From CAYUVH01 sp964448135 (lineage in GTDB: Bacteria > Verrucomicrobiota > Verrucomicrobiia > Limisphaerales > UBA8199), in contig CAYUVH010000044.1 in assembly GCA_964448135.1 (NCBI GenBank), positions 1 through 64,000 of the forward strand: DNA of 64,000 nt. Reading direction: 5' to 3'. Position numbers and translations under genes: made by a program. Positions 31,348-38,981 of the stretch are shown piece after piece. The stretch's first letter is position 1; each line of letters begins with the position of its first letter. Under the pieces are notes generated by a model. The model was given only the letters and a program-made list of their open reading frames with translations. It was not told the DNA's origin and ran no database searches.

Positions 31348-34104
31348 TTATCGCCGGAAGCCGCCGCCGCCGTGGAAGCCGCCGCCGCCCCAGCCACCAC
31401 CACCACCGCCTCGATTCCAGCCGCCGCCGCCGCTGGAGTCGTGATCTCCACCCCAACTGCTGCCGCTGCTGTGGTCGGAACCCCAGCCGCCACTGCCGCC
31501 CCAACCGCCACCGCTGCTGTGATCGGAGCCCCAGCCGCCGCCGCCACTGCCGCTCCAGCTATTGTAGCGCTGGGAACCGGTGGACTGGGCCGAGGCCTGG
31601 CGGTTCGCGTAGCTCGACCCGCTGCTGCTCGAAGAGGAGGTGGGTTTGCTGTAACTGCTGTTGTAGGAAGATTGCGAAGGGTGCGACTGGCTGGCCTGGT
31701 TGTTGTAAGAGGATTGGGAAGTGCTGGTGTCGTTGGGGTGCGCGCTTTGGTAGGTGGACTGGTTGGCGGAGGTGTCGCCCTTGTCGTACGTGTAGGTGTT
31801 GCCGCTTTTGTCGGTGGTGACGGTGCCGTTGTTCCAGTTGGCGGAATTGCCGGTGTTGCCGTTGTAGGCGCTGCCGCTGCGGTCCACGTTGGCGGTGCCG
31901 TTGTTGACGTTGCCGGAGGCGGTGGTGGTGTTGTTGAAGCTGCTGCCGGTCTTGGAATCCGAGGCATTGACGGTGCGGGAGGCGTTGTAATTGCCGTTGT
32001 AGGCGTTGCCGGAGATGCTGGCAGAGCTGTTCTCGCTGCGGCCGGTGCTGGGGTTGTAACCGGAGGTGGTTCGCTGGCCGTTGTAGTTGCCGCTGTAAAC
32101 GTTGGCGGAGCCGGAGGCGTGGGAATTGGCGGTCGCGCCGCTGTTGGGGTTGTACCAGGAGCTGTTGCGGGCGCCGGCGGCCTGGCCGGTGTACGGGTTG
32201 TAAGCGGCAGCACCGTTGACGGTGCCGTGGGTGCCGGTGTACGGATTGTACGCGGTGGCCGTGCCGGCCTTCCACTCGGTGCCGGTGTAGGGGTTATAAC
32301 CATGATAGGTCGTGCCCGAAACGGAGGTGCCCCAATGCGAATAATAGTTGCAGGAGTTCACGTTCACACAGGAGTAGCTGTAATGATACGGATACGAGTA
32401 GCTGTAGCAGCCGTAGTGCGGCTCGTAGTAGCAGCTCGTGCTCATGCCGGCGCAATAGCCGAAGCCGAAGCCGATCGCCGCGCCCATCGCGAAAGCCGCG
32501 CCGGCGCCGTAGGTGGGCGGGTAGGCGACGTAGGTGGTGCCCACCACGACAGGCGGGTAGTAATAGCCGGTGCCGTAAACCACGGTGCCGCCGGGTGTGA
32601 TCATCACGCCCATGTAGCCGGGGGTGTAGCCGACGTAAACGAGGGTCGGGGTGTAGCCATAAATATAGGTGTAGGTGACGTAATGAATCGGGGACGTCAC
32701 CGGTATCGTGTAAATGGCGGCGGGTACGGCGGTGGCGACGGCCCACGGCCCCGTGGAAGAGGAGGACACGAACCAAACGCCCCCCTGGCAGGCATAGTAG
32801 GATTTCGTGTTCACCATGATCACCGGGGTGGCGGTGTTCACCGCGTAGCAAAGCGTGGTGCCGGCGATTGGCATGAAGCTGGGCGCGCCGACGTAGTCGA
32901 GCGTGAGCTTCGCCTTGTCGCGATAGACGGAGGCGGTTTGCGGGATCGTGCTCGCAATGACGGCTTCCTGCGCCTGCGGCGTGCCGGCTACGGAAAGCAA
33001 GACGTTGGATTTGGGACTGTCGGGCGGGATCTTTTTGAAATCCGCGGGCAAAGTGTCGGCCGCGACATAACTCCAGGGTCCGTAGAGCGAAGCCGCGCGG
33101 AACCAGCGTCCCGAGATGAGGATGTAATAATTGGCGTCGTCCAGATAATAGAAGATGCCCTGGTTGCTGTTGGGCACGTAGAGGAGGTCGGTTCCGGCGA
33201 CGGAGAGCAGATTGGCGGTGCCGGCCGTTTGAAGCAGTTCGGTGGGTGTCGTGGCGACGTAGATGGTCGGCGGCCCGGTCAGGGTGGCGTGCGGCGTGGC
33301 CGGGTCCACCTGCTGCGTGGCCATGGCGGCATCGTAGGCGGTCTGGATGTCGCCCGGGGGCGTGAGCGAGACCGCCCAGGGACCTTCGATGGAGGGGGCG
33401 GTGTACCAATAGCCCGCCGCGTTGAGATAATAGCCTTGGGAGAGCAGGTTGGTATTTTCGAGCAGAATGGCGCGCGTGTTGATCACGCGGAGATATCCGG
33501 GAATCAAAGGCTTGATGACCGGCGTGCCGTCGATTTGGACGAGGAGGGAAGGCTGGGTGGTGTAGATGACGCGCGGCGGGGTGTTGTCCACTTTCTGCAC
33601 CATGGATTTTTGCACCTCGGCCGAAACCGCGAAGGTGGCTTCCAGATGGTCCAGGGGTATGGTCTTGGTCGCTTTGGGCAGTTCGCCCTGGATGATCGCC
33701 TGGTAGATGGGCTGCAGCGAACGCTGGGTGGGGAAATCCATTTTCGTGATCTGAAAATCCTCCAGGGTCACGAGGCGGTTTACTTTGTCCACTTCCGTGC
33801 GCGCCTGGTAAAAGACGACGCCCAGGTTTTCATTCGTGGTTCCGGCTGGGCGCACCGCGATGGCGAACCGGCCGGTGATCTGGTTGCCCGTCCAGGTGGC
33901 AATCTGCGGCTGATAGACGGCGAACTCATAGCCGTTGGTCCCGAAAAACCGCGGCCACTGGAGTGAAACTGGATCGAGCAACGGACCCGCGGGCGTGGCG
34001 GTGGGAGCGGAAGCGGTGACCTGGGCAGGGGACAGACTGGCCGTCATTGCAAACAGCACGATGGCGGCGAGAAAATTTGACGAAATACGAGTAACAGCTT
34101 TCAT
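31348..34104 (-). CDS. Large exported Tyr/Gly/Ser-rich surface protein
   Basis: A 918-residue protein with signal peptide, MKAVTRISSNFLAAIVLFAM then TASLSPAQ. Residues 30 to about 520 form a globular region with repeats of the type YYLNAAGYWYTAPSIEGPWA, YILISGRWFRAASLYGPWSY and YACQGGVWFVSSSSTGPWAV, resembling proteins annotated as 'carbohydrate-binding family V/XII'. About 520-640 is Gly/Tyr/Pro-rich (GVMITPGGTVVYGTGYYYPP). The last 250 or more are low-complexity with NPYTGT repeats, then Ser/Asn/Thr tracts and a GGWG-SDHSSG end. It is probably an extracellular or surface protein. Opposing long plus-strand frames are shadows caused by its GC codon bias. Confidence 0.75.
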   Translation of the reverse strand: MKAVTRISSNFLAAIVLFAMTASLSPAQVTASAPTATPAGPLLDPVSLQWPRFFGTNGYEFAVYQPQIATWTGNQITGRFAIAVRPAGTTNENLGVVFYQARTEVDKVNRLVTLEDFQITKMDFPTQRSLQPIYQAIIQGELPKATKTIPLDHLEATFAVSAEVQKSMVQKVDNTPPRVIYTTQPSLLVQIDGTPVIKPLIPGYLRVINTRAILLENTNLLSQGYYLNAAGYWYTAPSIEGPWAVSLTPPGDIQTAYDAAMATQQVDPATPHATLTGPPTIYVATTPTELLQTAGTANLLSVAGTDLLYVPNSNQGIFYYLDDANYYILISGRWFRAASLYGPWSYVAADTLPADFKKIPPDSPKSNVLLSVAGTPQAQEAVIASTIPQTASVYRDKAKLTLDYVGAPSFMPIAGTTLCYAVNTATPVIMVNTKSYYACQGGVWFVSSSSTGPWAVATAVPAAIYTIPVTSPIHYVTYTYIYGYTPTLVYVGYTPGYMGVMITPGGTVVYGTGYYYPPVVVGTTYVAYPPTYGAGAAFAMGAAIGFGFGYCAGMSTSCYYEPHYGCYSYSYPYHYSYSCVNVNSCNYYSHWGTSVSGTTYHGYNPYTGTEWKAGTATAYNPYTGTHGTVNGAAAYNPYTGQAAGARNSSWYNPNSGATANSHASGSANVYSGNYNGQRTTSGYNPSTGRSENSSASISGNAYNGNYNASRTVNASDSKTGSSFNNTTTASGNVNNGTANVDRSGSAYNGNTGNSANWNNGTVTTDKSGNTYTYDKGDTSANQSTYQSAHPNDTSTSQSSYNNQASQSHPSQSSYNSSYSKPTSSSSSSGSSYANRQASAQSTGSQRYNSWSGSGGGGWGSDHSSGGGWGGSGGWGSDHSSGSSWGGDHDSSGGGGWNRGGGGGGWGGGGFHGGGGFRR

Positions 34105-34283
34105 GGAATGCCTTTGAATTGTTCCGAAGTAATGCGGGAACGATACTCGCTCCAAGGCGGGCGATTGCCAAGGAGAAACATGGTTTTCATCGCAGAGGTT
34201 GCCGGGTTTGGTTTGCCACGCCCGCGCGAAAGATTTGCGAGGAGTGAGCCCATTGATCCGAGCGTCGGAATGCGCTGGGGCGT

Positions 34284-34308
34284 GCTGCGGCTCATAGAGC
34301 CGCGCTCC
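34284..34308. repeat. Dispersed hairpin of the GCTCC-flanked family, copy 4
   Basis: GCT, GCGGCTC (34287-34293), loop ATA, GAGCCGC (34297-34303), GCTCC, then GTTCCAAGGACGG, which parallels the flank of copy 1. Confidence 0.72.
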
Positions 34309-34372
34309 GTTCCAAGGACGGCCTCAACTTGCGTTCTTGCGTCCGCCATGAAAGCGGTTATCATCCCTCGCG

Positions 34373-34537
34373 ATGAAATTCTTTTTGGCGATTCTGGCTT
34401 ACGTGTTGATGGGAGCCGTGCTGGGCTGGGGAATTCTGCTCCTGATGCACGGCAATCCGTGGTTGCTCATCGTGGGCGTCCTGGCTTACCTGATCGCCTT
34501 TGCCAAGCTCGGGTGTCTGCCGAAGAAGTCGCACTAA
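34373..34537 (+). CDS. Small two-helix membrane protein
   Basis: A 54-residue protein starting MKFFLAILAYVLMGAVLGWG, then ILLLMHGNPWLLIVGVLAYL and IAFAKLGCLPKKSH. Two hydrophobic helices with a Lys-rich end are obvious, and no frame in the other phases looks better. It ends 80 bases before dtd on the same strand and could share its mRNA. No family is known to me. Confidence 0.62.
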   Translation: MKFFLAILAYVLMGAVLGWGILLLMHGNPWLLIVGVLAYLIAFAKLGCLPKKSH

Positions 34538-34617
34538 ACGGAGCGCGGCCGGCTCGGCGGGATGGTTTTTCTTCATTAGCCACCGATTTCACGGTGGCGC
34601 GGTTTTCCGGAATCTTC

Positions 34618-35070
34618 ATGCGTGCCGTGCTTCAACGGGTGGCGAATGCGCGCGTTGAAATTGGCGGCGTGGTAAAGGGCAGCATGGGGCGGGGTCTCCT
34701 GGTGCTGGTGGCGGTGACGCCCGAGGACACCGCGGAAGACATCGAGTGGCTCAGCGGCAAGATCGTGCGGATGCGCATCTTCGCGGACGAGCAGGGCGCG
34801 ATGAACAGATCGGTGCAGGAGGTCGGCGGCGAGATACTGGTGGTGAGCCAATTCACACTTTACGCGAGCACCCGGAAGGGCAACCGGCCGGGCTTCAGCA
34901 CTTCGGCGGGCGCGGACATCGCGAAGCCCATGTACGAGAAGTTTGTCAACCGAGTGGCGCAGGACTTGGGCAAGCCCGTGCCGACCGGTGAATTCGGCGC
35001 AGACATGCAGGTGTCGCTGACGAATGACGGACCGGTGACGATCATCATTGATTCGCGGCTTAAGGAATGA
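34618..35070 (+). CDS. dtd: D-aminoacyl-tRNA deacylase
   Basis: A 150-residue cytoplasmic protein, the usual length. MRAVLQRVANARVEIGGVVK is the family start. The two signature motifs are SQFTLYA (in GEILVVSQFTLYASTRKGNR) and NDGPVTIIIDS near the C-terminus (normally NxGPVT), which form the active site at the dimer interface. The enzyme removes D-amino acids and glycine mischarged on tRNA. The start at 34618 is chosen because it matches the family start; the upstream extension of the frame is unrelated. Dispersed hairpin copy 4 is upstream. Confidence 0.95.
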   Translation: MRAVLQRVANARVEIGGVVKGSMGRGLLVLVAVTPEDTAEDIEWLSGKIVRMRIFADEQGAMNRSVQEVGGEILVVSQFTLYASTRKGNRPGFSTSAGADIAKPMYEKFVNRVAQDLGKPVPTGEFGADMQVSLTNDGPVTIIIDSRLKE

Positions 35071-35360
35071 GAGCGCAATTAGCGAATTAAGGACTCAGTG
35101 AGTCAGCGAGTGGGGAGGTGCGTAAATTATTTGACCACGAGCGGGAGGTGGGTAATCTTGAGGCATTCACCACTCGCAGGAAGGGTTTTGCCCGCTATTG
35201 GGCAGGGGCTTTGTAAATAAATGTGGACGGTTTTTTGAGGCGGGATTACTGTCGGGCAAAGGAATCCCGGAGGCGAAGGGTATGAGCAAGACAACGAATC
35301 GCAGGCGAAGGGAAGCTGCAACCAAAGGCAGTCCAGTGACGTCTAACCTTTTCAGATGAA

Positions 35361-35470
35361 TTTGCCCGGCGGTGCTCCTGTGCTTTCCGGCTGCGGGTTG
35401 TGGCAGCTAGCCGGTGAACCTGCGGATGCAGGTTAACCACGCGGAAGCAGAAGCCCGCCGGGCCTTTTTA
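35361..35470 (+). ncRNA. Candidate structured RNA with terminator, unknown family
   Basis: About 110 bases that fold well on the plus strand. GCCCGGCGG (35364-35372) pairs perfectly with CCGCCGGGC (35455-35463), enclosing two smaller stems: CCGGCT/AGCCGG and AACCTGC, loop GGAT, GCAGGTT. TTTTTATT follows at once, as in a Rho-independent terminator. The next gene on the right is on the other strand, so an independent small RNA is more likely than a leader. It has a GAACCUG segment like the TPP riboswitch and GGUGAACC like signal recognition particle RNA, but lacks the defining cores of both. Confidence 0.4.
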
Positions 35471-35478
35471 TTGCTGTT

Positions 35479-36936
35479 TCAAGGCCCGGTAACGACGCGG
35501 TAGTAGCGTCGGGTCAGATTGGTGGGGGAGTAATCACTGTAGTCGAAGCTGCCGGTAACCGAGGTCGCATTGGTGGTCAAGGGTGACCACGAGGACAGAT
35601 CGGTCGAGGTCTGAACCACACACGTAAGATTCGTCGCCGCAGTGACGTGTAACTGAACCGGGCCGCCGATGACCGGGAGCGACGCGTTGAGGTGGATGGG
35701 GGTCAGGGCTTTGCGGAGGTTGAGCCGTCCGCCGGTGCGACATTTGTTGTTGAGCGCGCCGAGTTTGTCCACGCCGGTCAGGAGGCGGGCGATGGTGGTC
35801 TGGTAGCTTTCGCCGGGAAACTCCGCCAGCAACAGCGCGAGCGCGCCGCTGACATACGCGGCGGCGAAGGAAGTGCCGGAATAAGATCCGACGTAGGACG
35901 AGTCCGAAGTGTTGTAGGTGGAGGTGATCGATTCGCCGGGAGCGGCGAGGTCCACGTTGGTCGCGCCGTAGTTCGAGAAGACGCCGAGGGCGTCGTTGCC
36001 GGCGGTGTAGGCGACGCTGACGATGTTGTCGATGTTGTAGGCGGCGGGGTAGGTGGGTTTGACGTCGATGTTCACGGCGGGGAAGACATTTCCGGCGGCG
36101 GTGACGAAGATGATGCCGGCGTCGCGCAGGGCGAGGATGGCGTTGGAAATGGCGAGCGAGGAATTCGTGCTGCTCCAGCTGGCATTGATGATGCGGGCGC
36201 CGTTGGTGCGGGCGAAATCCATGGAGGAAATGATGTCCGAGTTCGTGCCCTGGTCCTGGCTGTTGAAGCACTTGCAGGCCATGAGCTGGACTTTCCAGGC
36301 GACGCCGACGACGCCTTTGCCGTTGTTGCCGAGTGCGCCGAGCGTGCCGGACATTTGGGTGCCGTGACCGTCCACGCTGTCGTCGGCGGGATCGTAGGTG
36401 CCGGTGATGGAATTCACGCCATTGCTGCCGTTGTAGGGGCTGACCCAGAGGTTGGACACGAGGTCTTCGTGGGTGTAACGAATGCCGGAATCCAGGACGG
36501 CGACGATGATGTTGCTGGCGGAGGTGATATTGTCCCAGCCGGCGGGCGCCTGGATTTGGTTGAGGCCCCAGAGCGTGCCATTGGTGTAATAGAAGTCGTT
36601 CGGGATCGTCGCGGTTTGCGCGAGGTAATCCGGCTCCGCGAATTCGACGAGGCCGCTTTGCTGGTAGCGCTCGATCAAGGAGGGGACGCTCTCACCTGGG
36701 GGCACAGACACGACCTGGATGCCGCCGAGATGTTTGTACGTATACAGAACGCCGGCATTATTTCCGGCGTTGAGACGCGCCAGGCTCTCGGGGCTCGCGG
36801 TAGCCCTGGGTTTGATAAGGATCCGCGTGCTGCTGAAGGGCGGGGCGGCTTTATCGGCCCCGGATGCGGGCGTGGAGAAGAGGACGCACAGGAAGATTAG
36901 CAGGCTGCCGGCTATTCTTCGAAGGAGCGTTTTCAC
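35479..36936 (-). CDS. Subtilisin-like serine peptidase (S8 family)
   Basis: A 485-residue secreted protease with signal peptide (LLRRIAGSLLIFLCVLFSTP). The catalytic triad is in place: D149 (VAVLDSGIRYTHED), H191 (DGHGTQMSGTLGALGN), S356 (YSGTSFAAAYVSGALAL), and N283 (TAAGN) completes the oxyanion hole. An inhibitor-like pro-region (ILIKPRATASPESLARLNAG, SVPSLIERYQQSGLVEFAEP) precedes the catalytic domain. The final 80 residues form a small beta domain ending RYYRVVTGP, like the tails of other exported proteins here. It should be an extracellular or surface endoprotease. It follows the lipoprotein gene by 24 bases. Confidence 0.95.
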   Translation of the reverse strand: MKTLLRRIAGSLLIFLCVLFSTPASGADKAAPPFSSTRILIKPRATASPESLARLNAGNNAGVLYTYKHLGGIQVVSVPPGESVPSLIERYQQSGLVEFAEPDYLAQTATIPNDFYYTNGTLWGLNQIQAPAGWDNITSASNIIVAVLDSGIRYTHEDLVSNLWVSPYNGSNGVNSITGTYDPADDSVDGHGTQMSGTLGALGNNGKGVVGVAWKVQLMACKCFNSQDQGTNSDIISSMDFARTNGARIINASWSSTNSSLAISNAILALRDAGIIFVTAAGNVFPAVNIDVKPTYPAAYNIDNIVSVAYTAGNDALGVFSNYGATNVDLAAPGESITSTYNTSDSSYVGSYSGTSFAAAYVSGALALLLAEFPGESYQTTIARLLTGVDKLGALNNKCRTGGRLNLRKALTPIHLNASLPVIGGPVQLHVTAATNLTCVVQTSTDLSSWSPLTTNATSVTGSFDYSDYSPTNLTRRYYRVVTGP

Positions 36937-36960
36937 GGGAAGCTCGAGACCGGGACGGCC

Positions 36961-37461
36961 TTATTTCTTGCGTGCAAACGTGACGCTGAAGGTCTGTTGC
37001 AGGGCGGCCTGGTAATACTCGCCAAAGAGCTGGTCGTGTTCCTTGTCGAGCGCCAGGCTGTAGGTACAACCAGGATAATTCTCGTCCCGGAGTTCGATGA
37101 ACACCTTGGTGGCGCCTTCGCCGCGCATGGCGGCGGCGCGGGACACGTTGATGGGGTTGGGATTGAAGTAACCGACTTCCAATTTACCGTCGGGCGCGAC
37201 GCTCTTGATATCGACCGTGTAGTCGCCGTCGGCGCGAAGCCATTTCCCCTGGAGTTGCGCGTAGTCGGCATTAACGGCCGGGGCTGCCGCAGCATTGGTG
37301 CTGGTGGCGGCTGGTGGGTTCGTGGCCGGTGGCGGATTTGGAGCCGGTTCCGCTTTCTTGTCGCAGCCGGACAACACGAAGGCCGCCAGCAAACAGACGG
37401 AGACCCTTTGGGGCAGGTTGAACGATGGTTTTTTCGGGGGAGTGGAAAGGCTCGGAATCAT
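36961..37461 (-). CDS. Small lipoprotein of unknown function
   Basis: About 166 residues. A lipoprotein signal ends in AFVLSGC, then a Pro/Ala-rich linker and a compact domain beginning YAQLQGKWLRADGDYTVDIK and ending LFGEYYQAALQQTFSVTFAR. The domain pattern (LxGxWxR-x-DG-x-Y at the start and FxGxY near the end) resembles small lipocalin-like beta-barrels. It is likely to sit on the periplasmic side of the outer or inner membrane. It is followed at 24 bases by the S8 protease gene, so the two may share an mRNA. The function is unknown. Confidence 0.75.
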   Translation of the reverse strand: MIPSLSTPPKKPSFNLPQRVSVCLLAAFVLSGCDKKAEPAPNPPPATNPPAATSTNAAAAPAVNADYAQLQGKWLRADGDYTVDIKSVAPDGKLEVGYFNPNPINVSRAAAMRGEGATKVFIELRDENYPGCTYSLALDKEHDQLFGEYYQAALQQTFSVTFARKK

Positions 37462-37532
37462 AGCACGCTTGATCAATCATATAGGCGATGACCGGCAGGG
37501 GTTCAATCGTGAAGTTGTTTTTTAGAAATCCA

Positions 37533-37562
37533 TTGGCACATATGCACAATCCGTCCTATAGT
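37533..37562 (+). promoter_or_regulatory. Candidate promoter with a near-leaderless start
   Basis: TTGGCA at 37533-37538, 18-base spacer, TATAGT at 37557-37562. The GTG start of the downstream gene lies only 8 bases further on, so transcription would begin at or next to the start codon. There is no ribosome-binding site in that gap. Confidence 0.5.
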
Positions 37563-37570
37563 CACGGCGC

Positions 37571-38509
37571 GTGAAACGAAAAGTCGCGGGCCAGACTAAA
37601 TCGAAGACGACCGCGGCCGGGAAAGCTCCCGGCCGGATTCATCCGATCATCATCTATCCGTTTCGTCATCCGGAGGATTTCAGCGATCTCGAGCAATTGT
37701 ACGGGCTCGTGAAGAAGCTGGATTCGCAGCCTTCGGTATACGCCCGGCCGATCACGGTCATGGACCGGAAGACGCATTATTCGCGCACGCGCGATCGCAA
37801 GTTCCATTCATTCCGCGACAAGGTTGTGTCGCGTTATTCCGAGGTGCTCGATTCCTGGTCGGTGGACACGTGCCAGATGTGGTATGCGGGGATGGGCATG
37901 GCTTTCGAACGGGGTGGACCACGCGATGTATATTGGATGATCCCGGGCGATTTCAATTACGGCAGCCATGTGGGGCAGGAAGTGCTCGGGCGGCTGCATG
38001 ATCTCCCGGAGATTTGCGTCGAGCTGAATCAGGACGTTTGCATCGGGGAGATTGAAACCGATCATTCGAATCCGAAGCAGCTCATTGATACGTACGGGAC
38101 GTTTGCCCTTTTGTACAATTGGTTTCCGTCCGAAGGTCGCGCCATCCGCCAGTATACCGAGCGTCCGCGCTCGGAGTTTTTTGCGGTGCGGCATTCGTTC
38201 CTGCGCGAGTTGTTGTCCCGTCGCTGGTACGCCTACGAGCAAACGGTGGTGATGCTGTTGCAGGCGCTGTTGAGCGGGCGGCGCATCAGCCGGTTTTCGG
38301 TCGGTAACATTTCAGATCTGCCGCAGCGTCCGGAAAGTTTTGCTTCAGCAGTGCAGCAGGTGGAGCGCGCCGAGCGCGTGATGAAGTCGGTCTGGCGCGA
38401 GCGCCACGAAGACCGGCCCGGCTGGCGGAATGAATACCGCCGGCTCGAGGCCCAGTCCGAGCAGGTCCTGCGCACGGCGCTGATCATTTTTGAGAATCTC
38501 CTGCGCTGA
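37571..38509 (+). CDS. Hypothetical conserved-looking protein
   Basis: A 312-residue soluble protein with GTG start. A basic N-terminus precedes IHPIIIYPFRHPEDFSDLEQ. The middle is rich in aromatic and charged residues (MWYAGMGMAFERGGPRDVYW, MIPGDFNYGSHVGQEVLGRL, ICVELNQDVCIGEIETDHSN), typical of an enzyme fold. DVYWMIPGDF and EIETDHSN recall the nucleotide-sugar pocket of glycosyltransferase-like folds, a weak resemblance. The C-terminal third is helical (RWYAYEQTVVMLLQALLSGR). I do not recognise the family. The next gene encodes a CBM48 glycogen-binding module, which fits a link to carbohydrate, but that is inference. Confidence 0.65.
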   Translation: MKRKVAGQTKSKTTAAGKAPGRIHPIIIYPFRHPEDFSDLEQLYGLVKKLDSQPSVYARPITVMDRKTHYSRTRDRKFHSFRDKVVSRYSEVLDSWSVDTCQMWYAGMGMAFERGGPRDVYWMIPGDFNYGSHVGQEVLGRLHDLPEICVELNQDVCIGEIETDHSNPKQLIDTYGTFALLYNWFPSEGRAIRQYTERPRSEFFAVRHSFLRELLSRRWYAYEQTVVMLLQALLSGRRISRFSVGNISDLPQRPESFASAVQQVERAERVMKSVWRERHEDRPGWRNEYRRLEAQSEQVLRTALIIFENLLR

Positions 38510-38544
38510 TCCCCCCAGCGCCTCATTAGTCCAAAGTCCAAGCA

Positions 38545-38832
38545 ATGAATCCGAACTTAAGTGCCCATCGCAATTTACGTGCCGTCAATTTTATCTGCAA
38601 CGCACCCACGGCGCAGTCCGTGAGCCTCGTCGGAGATTTCAATCACTGGGACCCGGTCAAAAATCCCATGCAAAAAATGCCGGATGGCGGCTGGCTGTTG
38701 CGCATCGAACTGCGCCACGGGCATCATCGCTATGCGTTCATGGTGGACGGCGTGCTGACGCTGGACCCGCGCGGGCAGGGGATTACGAGGAATGATCAGG
38801 GGCAGCGGGTATCACTGGTTCCCGTGAGCTAA
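38545..38832 (+). CDS. Stand-alone CBM48 glycogen-binding protein
   Basis: A 95-residue protein that is almost entirely one module: VNFICNAPTAQSVSLVGDFN, HWDPVKNPMQKMPDGGWLLR, IELRHGHHRYAFMVDGVLTL. This is the AMPK-beta/isoamylase N-terminal fold, with the usual GDFNxW and HxYxFxVDG motifs that bind alpha-glucans. No catalytic domain is attached. It lies 35 bases after the gene at 37571-38509 on the same strand, and the pair may be an operon. It might steer a partner enzyme to glycogen. Confidence 0.88.
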   Translation: MNPNLSAHRNLRAVNFICNAPTAQSVSLVGDFNHWDPVKNPMQKMPDGGWLLRIELRHGHHRYAFMVDGVLTLDPRGQGITRNDQGQRVSLVPVS

Positions 38833-38846
38833 CAGCGAAGGGGAAA

Positions 38847-38963
38847 GACGAAGCACGAATGTCGAATGACGAAGGAATTCCGAAGCGCGAAATTCGAAGG
38901 GCAGCGCTAGACTGCCAATTCTAGTTTCGAACTTCGAGCTTTTTTCGGAATTCGTGCTTCGTC
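38847..38963. repeat. Dispersed repeat R3 with long inverted arms
   Basis: GACGAAGCACGAAT (38847-38860) and ATTCGTGCTTCGTC (38950-38963) are perfect 14-base inverted ends of a 117-base element. GAATTCCGAA and TTCGGAATTC lie inside it. It is between the CBM48 gene and the aldolase gene, where it could act as a shared transcript end. The left arm recurs at 10468-10515. Confidence 0.78.
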
Positions 38964-38981
38964 CTTTGCGCCTCCGGCGCA

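Noticed and set aside
31372..33966. Open frame of 864 codons on the plus strand, opposite the large secreted protein
   Set aside because: Ala/Gly/Val-rich antisense shadow of a GC-rich gene with strong codon bias. The minus-strand frame has a signal peptide and ordered repeats.
35361..35470. TPP riboswitch or 4.5S SRP RNA
   Set aside because: GAACCUG and GGUGAACC segments occur, but the CUGAGA core of the first and the GGUCAGG/GGAAGCAGC core of the second are missing, so it is listed only as an unknown structured RNA.
35692..36900. Open frame of 402 codons on the plus strand
   Set aside because: Antisense to the S8 protease, whose catalytic triad and signal peptide are complete; the plus-strand translation is Gly/Val-rich.
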